DNA from: Phreatobacter sp. | Lineage (GTDB): Bacteria > Pseudomonadota > Alphaproteobacteria > Rhizobiales > Phreatobacteraceae | Reading direction: 5' to 3' | Assembly (NCBI RefSeq): GCF_022843985.1 | Contig: NZ_JALHMP010000003.1 | Coordinates: 62,001 to 126,000, forward strand | Length of the DNA stretch: 64,000 bases | Part shown: positions 16,338 through 24,845 of the stretch, in pieces | Layout: every line of letters starts with the position of its first letter | Position numbering within the stretch: the first letter of the stretch is position 1 | Notes under the pieces: model-generated | Seen by the model: the letters and a program-made list of their open reading frames with translations, nothing else | Database searches by the model: none | What the model was told of the DNA's origin: nothing | Position numbers and translations under genes: made by a program

Positions 16338-16792
16338 CGGTCAAGCGAGCCAAGCGCGTCGGCGAGATGGCGCCGGACAAACCCTATGTCCTCGAAGACC
16401 AGATCGGCTTCCTCATCCGGCGCGCCCACCAGCGCGCCAGCTCCATTTTCGAGCAGGTGATGGACGGGCTGGACGTGACGCCGGTGCAATATGCCGCGCT
16501 CGCCAAGCTGCACGATCTCGGTCCAACCTCGCAGAACCAGCTGGGCCGCCTGGTCGGCATCGATCCGGCGACGATGTTCGGGGTGGCGGGGCGGCTTGCC
16601 AAGCGCGGCCTCGTCTCGCCCTCGGTCGACCCGAACGATGCGCGCCTCGTCCTTCTCGAACTCACCGCCACCGGCCGCGATACGGTCGAGGCCATGAAGG
16701 CGCGGGGGCCGGAGGTCTCGGCGCGCACGCTCGAGCCCTTGTCGGCCGAGGAAGCCGCGACGCTGCTCGCCCTGCTCGGGCGGATCGGCTGA
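16334..16792 (+). CDS. MarR family transcriptional regulator (cluster 1)
   Basis: 152 residues. It has the winged helix-turn-helix of MarR proteins: QYAALAKLHDLGPTSQNQLGRLVGIDPATMF (here split as QYAALAKLHDLG and QNQLGRLVGIDPATMF), then GLVSPSVDPNDARLVLLELT for the wing. Dimerisation helices flank it. These repressors bind 16-20-bp dyads and release DNA on binding aromatic or heterocyclic ligands. The gene overlaps the reductase by 4 nt and lies 2 nt before the UPF0280 gene. I infer that it controls cluster 1 through the dyads at 2234 and 7149. Confidence 0.92.
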   Translation: MTVKRAKRVGEMAPDKPYVLEDQIGFLIRRAHQRASSIFEQVMDGLDVTPVQYAALAKLHDLGPTSQNQLGRLVGIDPATMFGVAGRLAKRGLVSPSVDPNDARLVLLELTATGRDTVEAMKARGPEVSARTLEPLSAEEAATLLALLGRIG

Positions 16793-16794
16793 CC

Positions 16795-17661
16795 ATGTGG
16801 GAGGCCCCGACGGTCCAGCGCCTCGACGGCGACCGGCTGCATCTGCAGCATGGGCCGATCGACGTCGTGCTGCGGGCCTGGGGCGCGGCGGGCGCGGTGC
16901 GCGAGGCCTATGAGGCGGTGGTCGCACGGTTCGGCGCCATCCTGCCCGAACTCGCCGGGGAACTCACCGAACTGCGCAAGCCGATGGCCGAGCGCCCGGG
17001 CGTGGACGGCCCGGTGGCCCGCCGCATGGTGGCGGCCTGCCGGCCCCATGCCGGCCTCTTCGTCACGCCGATGGCAGCGGTGGCCGGCGCGGTGGCGGAT
17101 GAACTGATGGAGACCCTGGTGACGGCGGCGCCGCTCGACCGCGCCTTCGTCAATGATGGCGGCGACATCGCCATCCACCTGACCGAGGGCGAAATAATGG
17201 ATGTGGCGGTTGCCGCCGATTTCGCGCGCGGGGCCGTTCCCGCCCTCAATGGCCGCATTACCCTGTCGGAGCGGGACGGGATCGGCGGCATCGCCACCTC
17301 CGGTGCGCAGGGGCGGTCGTTCTCGCTCGGCATCGCCGATTCCGTCACGGTCCTCGCCCGCGACGCCGCCTCGGCCGATGTCGCCGCGACGCTGATCGCC
17401 AATGCCGTCGATGTTGACGACCCGGCCATCCGCCGCAGCCCGGCCTGCGCACTCGACCCGGACAGCGATCTCGGCAGTCTCCTGGTGACCACCGCCGTCG
17501 GCCGGCTCGCCAAACCGCAGATCCTCGCCGCTCTGGAGGCCGGCCATGCGCGCGCCGAGCAGTTCCGACGGCGCGGCCTCATCTTCGATGCGGCGCTGAT
17601 GCTCCAGGGCGAGACCCGCATCCTCGGACCAACACGCAGCCTCAGGGAGTTGAAACCATGA
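16795..17661 (+). CDS. UPF0280 (COG2122) family protein, ApbE-superfamily fold
   Basis: 288 residues. Blocks typical of UPF0280: an N-terminal VQRLDGDRLHLQHGPID, MVAACRPH, FVTPMAAVAGAVADE, AFVNDGGDIAIHL and GIATSGAQGRSFSLG. The family is distantly related to the flavin transferase ApbE, and its function is unknown. ATG 16795 follows the marR stop by 2 nt, and the stop overlaps the next gene (ATGA). No signal peptide is seen, unlike classic ApbE. Its fixed place between a ring reductase and an AA_synth protein suggests a role in maturing an enzyme or acting on an intermediate; I cannot choose between these. Confidence 0.85.
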   Translation: MWEAPTVQRLDGDRLHLQHGPIDVVLRAWGAAGAVREAYEAVVARFGAILPELAGELTELRKPMAERPGVDGPVARRMVAACRPHAGLFVTPMAAVAGAVADELMETLVTAAPLDRAFVNDGGDIAIHLTEGEIMDVAVAADFARGAVPALNGRITLSERDGIGGIATSGAQGRSFSLGIADSVTVLARDAASADVAATLIANAVDVDDPAIRRSPACALDPDSDLGSLLVTTAVGRLAKPQILAALEAGHARAEQFRRRGLIFDAALMLQGETRILGPTRSLRELKP

Positions 17662-18239
17662 CCATCGACGTCAGGAAGATCGTCGTCGGCGTCGAGGAGG
17701 TCCGCCACGACGGCGGGCCGAAGCTCGACAGGCCGATCCTCAAGGGATGGATCGCCGCCGTGCTGAAGAACCCCTATGCCGGCCGCTATGTCGAGGACAT
17801 CCAGCCGATGATGGAGGCGCTCAAACCCCTCGGCCTGGAATGCGCGACGAAGCTTCTGAACGCGCTGGGCGGCGACACGGCCGCCATCGAGGCCTATGGT
17901 AAGGGCTCGCTGATCGGCTCGGCCGGCGAACTGGAGCACGGTGCCCTCTGGCACGTGCCCGGCGGCTATGCCATGCGCGAATTGCTCGGCGAGGCCCTGG
18001 CCATCGTGCCGTCGATGACCAAGGTGGGACCGCTCGGCGCCATCCTCGACGTGCCCATCCATCACCGCAACGCGGCCTATGTGCGCTCGCATTTCGACGG
18101 CGTGACGCTGATGGTTCAGGACTCACCGCGCCCCGACGAGATCCTCTTCGCCCTGGCCATGACCACCGGCGGCCGGCCGCATCCGCGCATGGGCGGTCTC
18201 ACGCAGGACCAGATTGCGAAGCGTGACGGACAGAGGTGA
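17658..18239 (+). CDS. AA_synth (DUF1185) family protein
   Basis: 193 residues, the full family length. Recognisable blocks are IDVRKIVVGVEEVRHDGG, KNPYAGRYVEDI, IEAYGKGSLIGSAGELEHG, LHVPGGYAMRELLG-like (HVPGGYAMREL) and HHRNAAYVRSHFDG. The family is named for a supposed role in amino acid synthesis, but no reaction is established. It is the last gene of cluster 1 and starts within the stop of the UPF0280 gene. Structures of the family exist without a defined activity, to my knowledge. The position suggests a late step or an isomerase/hydrolase on a ring-derived compound; this is speculation. Confidence 0.85.
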   Translation: MTIDVRKIVVGVEEVRHDGGPKLDRPILKGWIAAVLKNPYAGRYVEDIQPMMEALKPLGLECATKLLNALGGDTAAIEAYGKGSLIGSAGELEHGALWHVPGGYAMRELLGEALAIVPSMTKVGPLGAILDVPIHHRNAAYVRSHFDGVTLMVQDSPRPDEILFALAMTTGGRPHPRMGGLTQDQIAKRDGQR

Positions 18240-18268
18240 ACCAGCCGATCACGCACGCCATGATCATG

Positions 18269-18293
18269 TATCATACGGATTTTCCGTATGATA
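18269..18293. promoter_or_regulatory. Operator dyad of the BrnT toxin-antitoxin operon
   Basis: Perfect 11-bp arms, TATCATACGGA at 18269-18279 and TCCGTATGATA at 18283-18293, separated by TTT. The right arm ends 4 bases before the toxin ATG, so a bound complex would cover the start region. The stretch is AT-rich in a GC-rich setting. Toxin-antitoxin operons are normally repressed by their own antitoxin, which here has an HTH domain. Confidence 0.75.
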
Positions 18294-18297
18294 ACCT

Positions 18298-18585
18298 ATG
18301 ACGTTGTCGCTCGACTTCGACTGGCATGATGGGAAGGCAGCTTCGAACCTGAAGAAGCATGGCGTGTCGTTCGCGGATGCGCGCCGGGTCTTCTTCGACC
18401 CACTGCGCGTCGACAGGGACACGACGAGGGTGGCGGACGGCGAGGAGCGGCGCAAGGTCACCGGGCGGATCGGAACCAAGCTCTACACCGTCGTCTACAC
18501 AGAGCGCGGTCGTCTGTTCTGGATCATTTCGGCCCGTCGCGCCAATCGCACCGAGGAGAAGAGCTATGGGCAGGTTCCCGCTTGA
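18298..18585 (+). CDS. brnT: BrnT family toxin
   Basis: 95 residues. The opening FDWHDGKAASNLKKHGVSF is the hallmark of BrnT (F.WD..K...N..KHGVSF), followed by a variable strand region and the C-terminal RLFWIISARRANRTEEKSYG (also family-typical: IISAR.A...E...Y). BrnT is a RelE-fold ribonuclease that blocks translation. The start lies at the end of the operator dyad with no clear ribosome site, so it may be read from a nearly leaderless mRNA. Its last 20 bases overlap the antitoxin gene. Confidence 0.88.
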   Translation: MTLSLDFDWHDGKAASNLKKHGVSFADARRVFFDPLRVDRDTTRVADGEERRKVTGRIGTKLYTVVYTERGRLFWIISARRANRTEEKSYGQVPA

Positions 18586-18916
18586 TCCGAACAGTCTGCC
18601 GCCGCTCGACCCAGATTTCGAGCGGCGCATGGACGCCATGACACTGGAGGAGATCGAGCAGAACGCGCTCGACGATCCGGACAATCCGCCCTCCACCGAG
18701 GAGGAACTCGACCGCGGCGTCGCGGGCCGGCGCGTCCGCCTGCTGCGTCAGTCGCTGAATCTCAGCCAGCCGCAATTCGCCGAGCGCTACCGCATCAATC
18801 TCAGCCGTCTCCGTGACATCGAGCAGGGCCGCACTATGCCGGACAGCGCCTTCCTCGCCTACATCACCGTCATCGAGCAGGAGCGCGAGGCGGTGGACCG
18901 GGCGCTGGCCTCCTGA
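18566..18916 (+). CDS. HTH-domain antitoxin of the BrnT system
   Basis: 116 residues. The N-terminal half is acidic (LPPLDPDFERRMDAMTLEEIE, in shorter view DPDFERRMDAMTLEEI) and may neutralise the toxin. Residues about 50-110 are an XRE-type helix-turn-helix (VRLLRQSLNLSQPQFAERY, then LSRLRDIEQGRTMPDS). Classical BrnA antitoxins carry a ribbon-helix-helix, so this is a different partner type, though HTH partners of BrnT-like toxins are known. ATG 18566 is inside the toxin gene, giving coupled translation. It likely binds 18269-18293. Confidence 0.82.
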   Translation: MGRFPLDPNSLPPLDPDFERRMDAMTLEEIEQNALDDPDNPPSTEEELDRGVAGRRVRLLRQSLNLSQPQFAERYRINLSRLRDIEQGRTMPDSAFLAYITVIEQEREAVDRALAS

Positions 18917-18995
18917 CGGCGTCAGGCCTGCCCCTCGGCGGCGAGGCTGGACCTCATGTGCGGCCTATCTCTATGAGGGCGGACCATCTCCTTGA

Positions 18996-20141
18996 ATGAG
19001 CCCTGCGCCCATGTCCTCCCAGACCGATCTCGCCGGCCTCCTCGTCGTCTCCGTCGAACAGGCGGTGGCCGCGCCCTATGCCGCCTCGCGCCTTGCCGAT
19101 GCGGGTGCCCGCGTCATCAAGATCGAGCGTGACGAGGGCGACTTCGCGCGCCGCTACGACAAGGCGGTGGACGGCGAGAGCGCCTATTTCGTCTGGCTCA
19201 ACCGGGGCAAGGAATCCGTCGTCCTCGACCTCAAGGATGGTGGCGACCAGGGGGTGCTGGCGGCCATGGTCGCCAAGGCCGACGTCTTCATCCAGAATCT
19301 CGCCCCCGGCGCGCTGAAGCGTATCGGCTTCGACATGGAGACGCTGCGCCGGCGCCATCCGCGCCTCATCACCTGTTCCATCTCCGGCTATGGCGAGGAA
19401 GGCCCCTGGCAGCACCTCAAGGCCTATGACCTGCTGGTCCAGGCCGAATCGGGCCTCTCCGAGATCACCGGCGAGGGCGACGCCCGCGCGCGCGTCGGCG
19501 TCTCGGTCTGCGACATCGCCGCCGGCATGACCGCCTACCAGGCCATCCTGCAGGCGGTGATCGGCCGGTCCGTCACCGGCGAGGGCCGCCACATCGCCGT
19601 GTCGCTCTACCATGCGCTCGCCGACTGGATGAACGTGCCCTATCTCCAGTACGCCTATGGCGGCATCTATCCGCCGCGCTCGGGGCTCAACCATCCAACC
19701 ATCGCACCCTACGGGGCCTATCCCTGCGCCGACGGCAAGGCGATCCTCTTCTCCATCCAGAACGAGCGCGAATGGGTCTCGCTCTGCGAGAATGTCCTGG
19801 GCGATGCGGCCATCGCCACCGACCCGCGCTTCGACGCCAACGTCAAGCGCGTCGCCAACCGGGCTGATCTCGACGCGATCATCCTCGCCGCCTTCGCGCA
19901 GCATCCGCGCGAGACGGTTGTCGAGCGGCTGGAAGCGGCCAAGGTCGCCTATGGCCGGGTATCCTCTCTCGATGACCTCAAGGTCCACCCGCAGAACCGC
20001 TACATGGACGTGGACACGCCCGCCGGCCGCAAGCGGATGCTGGCCCCGGGCGCCCTCCACGACGGGGCGATCCCGCAATTCGGGCCGGTTCCCGCGCTTG
20101 GCGAACATACGGCCAGGGTGAAGGCTGAATTCGGCGGCTGA
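18996..20141 (+). CDS. CaiB/BaiF family III CoA-transferase
   Basis: 381 residues. N-terminal GLLVVSVEQAVAAPYAASRLADAGA and KIERDEGDFAR are the usual family III opening; LNRGKESVVLDLKD follows. AYDLLVQAESGLSEITG includes the aspartate that forms the acyl anhydride in this family. The enzyme moves CoA between carboxylic acids. ATG 18996 is used; a second in-frame ATG at 19011 is possible. It stands alone, ends one base before the convergent histidine phosphatase gene and has no neighbour indicating its substrate. Confidence 0.9.
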   Translation: MSPAPMSSQTDLAGLLVVSVEQAVAAPYAASRLADAGARVIKIERDEGDFARRYDKAVDGESAYFVWLNRGKESVVLDLKDGGDQGVLAAMVAKADVFIQNLAPGALKRIGFDMETLRRRHPRLITCSISGYGEEGPWQHLKAYDLLVQAESGLSEITGEGDARARVGVSVCDIAAGMTAYQAILQAVIGRSVTGEGRHIAVSLYHALADWMNVPYLQYAYGGIYPPRSGLNHPTIAPYGAYPCADGKAILFSIQNEREWVSLCENVLGDAAIATDPRFDANVKRVANRADLDAIILAAFAQHPRETVVERLEAAKVAYGRVSSLDDLKVHPQNRYMDVDTPAGRKRMLAPGALHDGAIPQFGPVPALGEHTARVKAEFGG

Positions 20142-20768
20142 TCAGCCCGCCGCGGTGGCCTCCCAGCCGCCGGTGGTGCGCGAGAAGAGGATCGGCGTGG
20201 CGTTGCGGCGCAGTTCGGTGTGGACGTCGACGCCGGTCAGGGCGGCGAGGACCAGCAGCACGCCGCCATGGGCGACGATCAGCAGGTCGCCCTCCGGATC
20301 GTCCTCCAGCGCCGTCCAGCGCGACAGGGCATGGCCGGTACGGTGGACGAAGGTCGCCAGGCTCTCGCAGGCCGGCGGATCGACACGCCAGTCGAGCGTG
20401 CCGACCGGGGTGCCGAACAGGCCCATATAGAGGCGCTCCTGCAGGGCGGCGTCCGGTTCGGGCGTGATGTCGCGGCCGTCGGTGACGATGGCGGCGGTCC
20501 GCCAGGCCCGCATCATCGGGCTGGCGGCGACGCGGGTGATCGAGGCCAGCGCCAGGATCGAGGCGGCCTCGGCGGCCTGTGCCTCGCCCGCAGCGTTGAG
20601 CGGCGTATCGGGGAACTGGTAGATGCCCTTGCGGTTGCCCTCGGTCTCGCCATGCCGCAGGAAGATCAGCCGCGACAGGCGCGGCCGGAACGGAACGGCC
20701 CGCGAAAGGTCCTGGATCGCGTCGTAACCGAGGGTCGGCGCGACCTGTGTCGGGGTTCCGCTGGCCAA
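20142..20768 (-). CDS. Histidine phosphatase family protein
   Basis: 208 residues. LIFLRHGETEGNRKGIYQ gives the RHG phosphohistidine motif, and LLIVAHGGVLLVL the second catalytic histidine. RxxxTA (MRAWRTAAIV) and ER of QERLYMGLFG are also present. The family covers phosphoglycerate mutase-like phosphatases. I chose TTG 20768 because GAGGAG sits exactly 7 nt upstream; an upstream TTG at 20783 would place that sequence inside the gene. It is divergent from the WD40 gene. Substrate unknown. Confidence 0.85.
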   Translation of the reverse strand: MASGTPTQVAPTLGYDAIQDLSRAVPFRPRLSRLIFLRHGETEGNRKGIYQFPDTPLNAAGEAQAAEAASILALASITRVAASPMMRAWRTAAIVTDGRDITPEPDAALQERLYMGLFGTPVGTLDWRVDPPACESLATFVHRTGHALSRWTALEDDPEGDLLIVAHGGVLLVLAALTGVDVHTELRRNATPILFSRTTGGWEATAAG

Positions 20769-20892
20769 GGGGTATCTCCTCAAAAATCGGGCGTTGGCAT
20801 GGACCAGCCCGGAGCCGATGTCAAAGGGGCGCGGCGCGCCATCCCCGGTTCTCCCCCTCGCCTTCCGCGAGGCCTTGGGCTAGCAAAGGGCC

Positions 20893-21894
20893 ATGACGAC
20901 CGAGACGCAGCGCCCCTCCATCCGTGACCGCATCCGCCCGATCGATGCCGGCGAGACGGTGCTCGCCGCCCATTTTCTCGGGGCCGATGCGGCCCTGGCC
21001 CTGGCTTCCGGCGAGATCATCCTCGCCGGCGAGACCGACCGGCGGCTGTCCCTCCACGCGGGCGGCATTCTGGACTCCGCCTGCGACGGCTCGGTGCTGC
21101 TGACGGGCGGCGATGACGGCCGCGTGCTGGCCATGGATCGCAGGGGAGACCTGCGCCGAATCCACGACAGCGGCGGCACGTGGATCGACCGGGTGGCCCT
21201 CGGTCCGAGCGGCGCCATGGCCTGGAGCGCCGGCCGCAAGGTCTTCGTCGCCCAGGCCAAGGGCGAGCCGCTGAGCCTGTCCCTGCCCTCGGCGGCCGGC
21301 GGCATCGCCTTTTTTCCCAAGGGGCTGCGGCTCGCCATCGCCCATTACAACGGCGCGACGCTCTGGTATCCCAACGTTCAGGGCGACCCGGTGAAGCTCG
21401 AATGGAAGGGCTCGCATCTCGGCATCACGGTCAGCGCCGACCAGCGCTTCGTCGTCACCACCATGCAGGACGCGCAACTGCATGGCTGGCGCCTCGAGGA
21501 CGGCCAGCACATGCGCATGTCCGGCTATCCCGGCAAGGTGCGCTCATTCTCCTGGACGCAGGGCGGCAAGTTCCTCGCGACATCCGGCGCCGCCGAGGCG
21601 ATCCTCTGGCCCTTTTCCAGCAAGAACGGCCCGATGGGCGCCACCCCAACCATGATCGCGCCCGCCGCCAAGGCGGGCATCAAGGTGACGCAGGTGGCCG
21701 GCCATCCCGCCTCCCCGGTGATCGCGGCGGGGTTCGCCGACGGCCTGATCCTGCTCTGCCGCATCGAGGACGGCGCCGAGATCCTGATGCGGGAGCCGGA
21801 CGGCGACGCCGTCACGGCGCTCGCCTGGCGCGCCGACGGCAAGGCGGTCGCTTTCGGCACCGAGAGCGGCAAGGCCGGCCTCGCCAGCCTCTAG
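20893..21894 (+). CDS. WD40 repeat domain-containing protein
   Basis: 333 residues with repeated beta-propeller strands ending in Asp-containing turns: SVLLTGGDDGRVLAMD, WIDRVALGPSGAMAWS, SWTQGGKFLATSG and ALAWRADGKAVAFG. There is no signal peptide or catalytic motif. Such a propeller of roughly seven blades usually serves as a protein-binding platform. Similar single-propeller proteins are conserved in Hyphomicrobiales without known partners. It is convergent with the DUF2339 gene (4 bp between the stops) and divergent from the phosphatase gene. Confidence 0.85.
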   Translation: MTTETQRPSIRDRIRPIDAGETVLAAHFLGADAALALASGEIILAGETDRRLSLHAGGILDSACDGSVLLTGGDDGRVLAMDRRGDLRRIHDSGGTWIDRVALGPSGAMAWSAGRKVFVAQAKGEPLSLSLPSAAGGIAFFPKGLRLAIAHYNGATLWYPNVQGDPVKLEWKGSHLGITVSADQRFVVTTMQDAQLHGWRLEDGQHMRMSGYPGKVRSFSWTQGGKFLATSGAAEAILWPFSSKNGPMGATPTMIAPAAKAGIKVTQVAGHPASPVIAAGFADGLILLCRIEDGAEILMREPDGDAVTALAWRADGKAVAFGTESGKAGLASL

Positions 21895-21898
21895 GCTG

Positions 21899-24682
21899 TC
21901 ACCCGGCGGGCGGCGGCGTGGTCGCGCCGCGCGCCTGGGCGATGCCGAGCACCCGCTGGTAGACACGCCCGACGACCAGCAGAACCAGTCCGAGGCCGAT
22001 GAAGGACAGCGCACGCCACAGGCCGGTCAGCCCGGCCATGTCGACGAGGAAGACCTTCAGCACGGCGAGAGCCACCATGGCGGCCGAGGCGAGGCGGAAT
22101 GTGCGGCTGCCGAAGGCGGCACCGGCGGCGAGCAGGGCGATGCCGACGACCAGCCAGACGGCGGAATAGGCATAGAGTTCGCCATCGCCGATGTTCCAGA
22201 ACGAGACCTCGTTCCGGGCGAGCATCGCCACGGTGATGTTGAGATAGGTGACCAGCATGGCGAGACCGAACAGGCCCATGACGCGGCATTCGACAGTGCG
22301 GCCGGCGCGCCGTTCCATGACCGCCGCGAGGACGGCCAGCGCGGCGCCGAGGCCATAGCCAAGCAGGGCCCAGTTGACGATCGGGTGCGGGCCGACATAG
22401 CCGCCGGTGATCCAGGGATTGAAGGCGAAACCCATGACCACAGCGATCCAGGCCCAGGAGGCGAAGCGGAGGACGAGGACCGCATTGTCCCAGAAGGCGC
22501 CGGTGCGGAGGGCCCCGAGGCGCGACAGGCCCAGGCCGAAGGCGAGCATGGTCACGGTATGGGTCGCCGCCTCCGGGAACTGCATGGGCGCGGCGAAGAG
22601 CGTGAAGCCGTAGGCGCCGAAGGCGTGGCGGACCTGGACGATCACCAGCAGCGCCGCGAAGACCATGGCAAGGGCCTCGAGGATGCGGACCGGGGCGTCC
22701 TCGCCGCGCCGCTGGCGCAGCAACAGGGCCGCCGCCGCGGCGCTGAGCGCGGGCAGGCCATATCCCGGGAGCAGCCAGTTGAGGATGACCATGTCGCCGA
22801 CATTGATGCCATTGATCGCCGGATCCCACAGCACGCGCAGGAGGACGGCACAGGCGGCCAGCGCCGTCGCCCAGCGCAGGTGCGGCAGCGGACGGAACGT
22901 ATAGACCCAGGCAATGCCGGCGATCATCGCGGCGAGGGCGAGGGTGAGCCAGGCGCGCTCGAGCAGCAAGGTCAGGGCGAAGGCGAGAGCGGCCAGGGCG
23001 CCGATGGCATAGATCGCGGAGGCCGAGGCGAGGCCGGGCCGGCGGCCCGATCGCAGCCGGTGCGCCGCCTCGGTCGCCGCACCGAACGTGGCGGCGAGCA
23101 CCATGGCGAGCGCGGCGAAGCGCGGCGAGATGACGAAGCCCTCGACCTTGCCGTAGACGATGGCGAGGACGGCCAGCGGCATGGCGACGGAGGTCATGGC
23201 GAGGGTCAGCACCACCCAGGCCTCGCGCTGGCGACGCCAGACGGCGAGGAATGCCGGGCCGATGCCGAAGACGAGGGCGACGGCGAGACCGGTCCCAACG
23301 ATGCGCGAGAGCACGTCGGGGAAGTCGGGGGGTACACCGAGCGGGTCGAGGAGGGTCGTGGGCCTGACGCCCACCGCCCAGCCGAGCAGCAGGAGAAGCG
23401 CGAAGAGGCCGGTGAGCGGGGCTGCCGGGGCGACCGACGGCGCGCGCCAGACGAGGACCAGCACCGCAAGTCCGAAGGCCAGGAACAGCGCGACGGCCGC
23501 CATGTCCTGGCGCCCCTCCATGACGGCGAGAAGGCCGAGGAAGGCGAAGGCGCCGAGAATGGCGACGGCGCCGACATCGACGCCCCTGTCGCGTGCCGGC
23601 GCGAAGCGGATGCCGGGGACGACGAACAATGCCGCGGTGGCGAGGCCCGCCAGCGCCTGGACGAGGCTCGGATAGGCCCCGCCGGAGGTGACGACGAGGG
23701 TCAGGGCACCGAGCGACACGGCGACCGAGGTCGCGGCATAGCGCAGCCAGGGCCAGTCGCGGATCCAGGCGAGCGCGAAACAGGCGGCGGTGATGACCGC
23801 CGCATAGATCGGGAAGACGAAGGGGTTGGGGTCGCTGGCGGCGACGAGAAAAGGCGCCGCGAAGGAAGCGACCAGGCCAATGCCGCCGAGCAGCGGGCCG
23901 TGGACGCCGGCCAGGACGAGGGTGCAGAGACCGACCGCGCCGAGGGCGATGAAGGTCGGGGCCGGCCCGATGAAATCGTAGAGCGCATGGGCGGCATAGA
24001 TGGTGGCAAAGGCGGCCACGGCGCCAACCCCGGTCAGCGCCGAGGGGATGTCGGCGACCGGCAGGGCCGGCAGGCCCTTGTCGTTGCGGCGCAGCCATTC
24101 GCCGCCCGCCAGCAATGCCAGCGAGAAGAGAAAGCCGAGGGCGATGCGCAGGCCCGGGCCGACGAGCTCCTGCTCGATGGAGTAACGGACGAGGAAGATG
24201 CCGCCGAGGCCGAGTGCGATGGCGCCGACCCAGACCGCCCAGCGCGAGCCGATGGTCTCCTCGAAACCGCCGAGGCCGGCGGGCTGCGGGGGTACCGGCG
24301 CTGCGGCAGGCGCCTCCACCGGATCGATGGCCTCGAGCGGGCGCGAACTGGCGACAGCGGGCACCGACCGCCGTGACGGCGGGACTTCCTCGGTGAGGGG
24401 TGCCGGCAGCGGCTCGGCGAAGTCCTCCGGCCGGAGCGACGGGGAGGGCTGAGGTTCGGCCGGTGCCTCCGGAGCCAAGTCATCCGCCGGCTGCGCGATG
24501 GGCGTCCCGGCGGCCAGCCCCGCGCGCAGGAGGCCGAGCTCGGTCTCCGCCTGGCGCAGCCGCATCTCGACCGCGACGAGCCGCCGCCTGGCGTCGCCGG
24601 CCCGGATGAAGGCGGCGATGGCGAGGATGGGCAGGCCGAGGACGAGGGCCAGGACGAGGACGATGCCGACGACGTATTCCAT
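21899..24682 (-). CDS. DUF2339 family polytopic membrane protein
   Basis: 927 residues. It starts with one hydrophobic helix (YVVGIVLVLALVLGLPIL), then a short coiled-coil-like stretch (about 30-55), a Pro/Ala/Glu-rich linker (about 60-140), and from about 150 a very long series of hydrophobic helices, likely more than 20. IGSRWAVWVGAIALGLGG marks the start of the DUF2339 domain and GLVLLVVGRVYQRVL its end. The function is unknown; some members are described as possible sensors or transporters. The C-terminal tail is short and cytosolic. Confidence 0.88.
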   Translation of the reverse strand: MEYVVGIVLVLALVLGLPILAIAAFIRAGDARRRLVAVEMRLRQAETELGLLRAGLAAGTPIAQPADDLAPEAPAEPQPSPSLRPEDFAEPLPAPLTEEVPPSRRSVPAVASSRPLEAIDPVEAPAAAPVPPQPAGLGGFEETIGSRWAVWVGAIALGLGGIFLVRYSIEQELVGPGLRIALGFLFSLALLAGGEWLRRNDKGLPALPVADIPSALTGVGAVAAFATIYAAHALYDFIGPAPTFIALGAVGLCTLVLAGVHGPLLGGIGLVASFAAPFLVAASDPNPFVFPIYAAVITAACFALAWIRDWPWLRYAATSVAVSLGALTLVVTSGGAYPSLVQALAGLATAALFVVPGIRFAPARDRGVDVGAVAILGAFAFLGLLAVMEGRQDMAAVALFLAFGLAVLVLVWRAPSVAPAAPLTGLFALLLLLGWAVGVRPTTLLDPLGVPPDFPDVLSRIVGTGLAVALVFGIGPAFLAVWRRQREAWVVLTLAMTSVAMPLAVLAIVYGKVEGFVISPRFAALAMVLAATFGAATEAAHRLRSGRRPGLASASAIYAIGALAALAFALTLLLERAWLTLALAAMIAGIAWVYTFRPLPHLRWATALAACAVLLRVLWDPAINGINVGDMVILNWLLPGYGLPALSAAAAALLLRQRRGEDAPVRILEALAMVFAALLVIVQVRHAFGAYGFTLFAAPMQFPEAATHTVTMLAFGLGLSRLGALRTGAFWDNAVLVLRFASWAWIAVVMGFAFNPWITGGYVGPHPIVNWALLGYGLGAALAVLAAVMERRAGRTVECRVMGLFGLAMLVTYLNITVAMLARNEVSFWNIGDGELYAYSAVWLVVGIALLAAGAAFGSRTFRLASAAMVALAVLKVFLVDMAGLTGLWRALSFIGLGLVLLVVGRVYQRVLGIAQARGATTPPPAG

Positions 24683-24845
24683 GCGCTGCGGCCCCCTGAT
24701 GGCCGAAAGTGGTGCTGCGCCGATGCGGCATGCACCAGCGACGTTCAGCCCAATGCGGCCTCAAGGTTTCGGCCCGATGGCGCCCGCGAACGCCATTGTC
24801 ACCGCAGGATGTTGCGATCGGGTTTCTGCAACCGCAGCAAAGCGG

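Noticed and set aside
18912-18926. CCTGACG/CGTCAGG dyad at the antitoxin stop as a terminator
   Set aside because: One-base loop, short stem and no T-run; it probably has no termination activity.
22385-24376. A 663-codon plus-strand frame opposite the DUF2339 gene
   Set aside because: Glu/Arg/Gly-rich antisense of a membrane protein, no domain.
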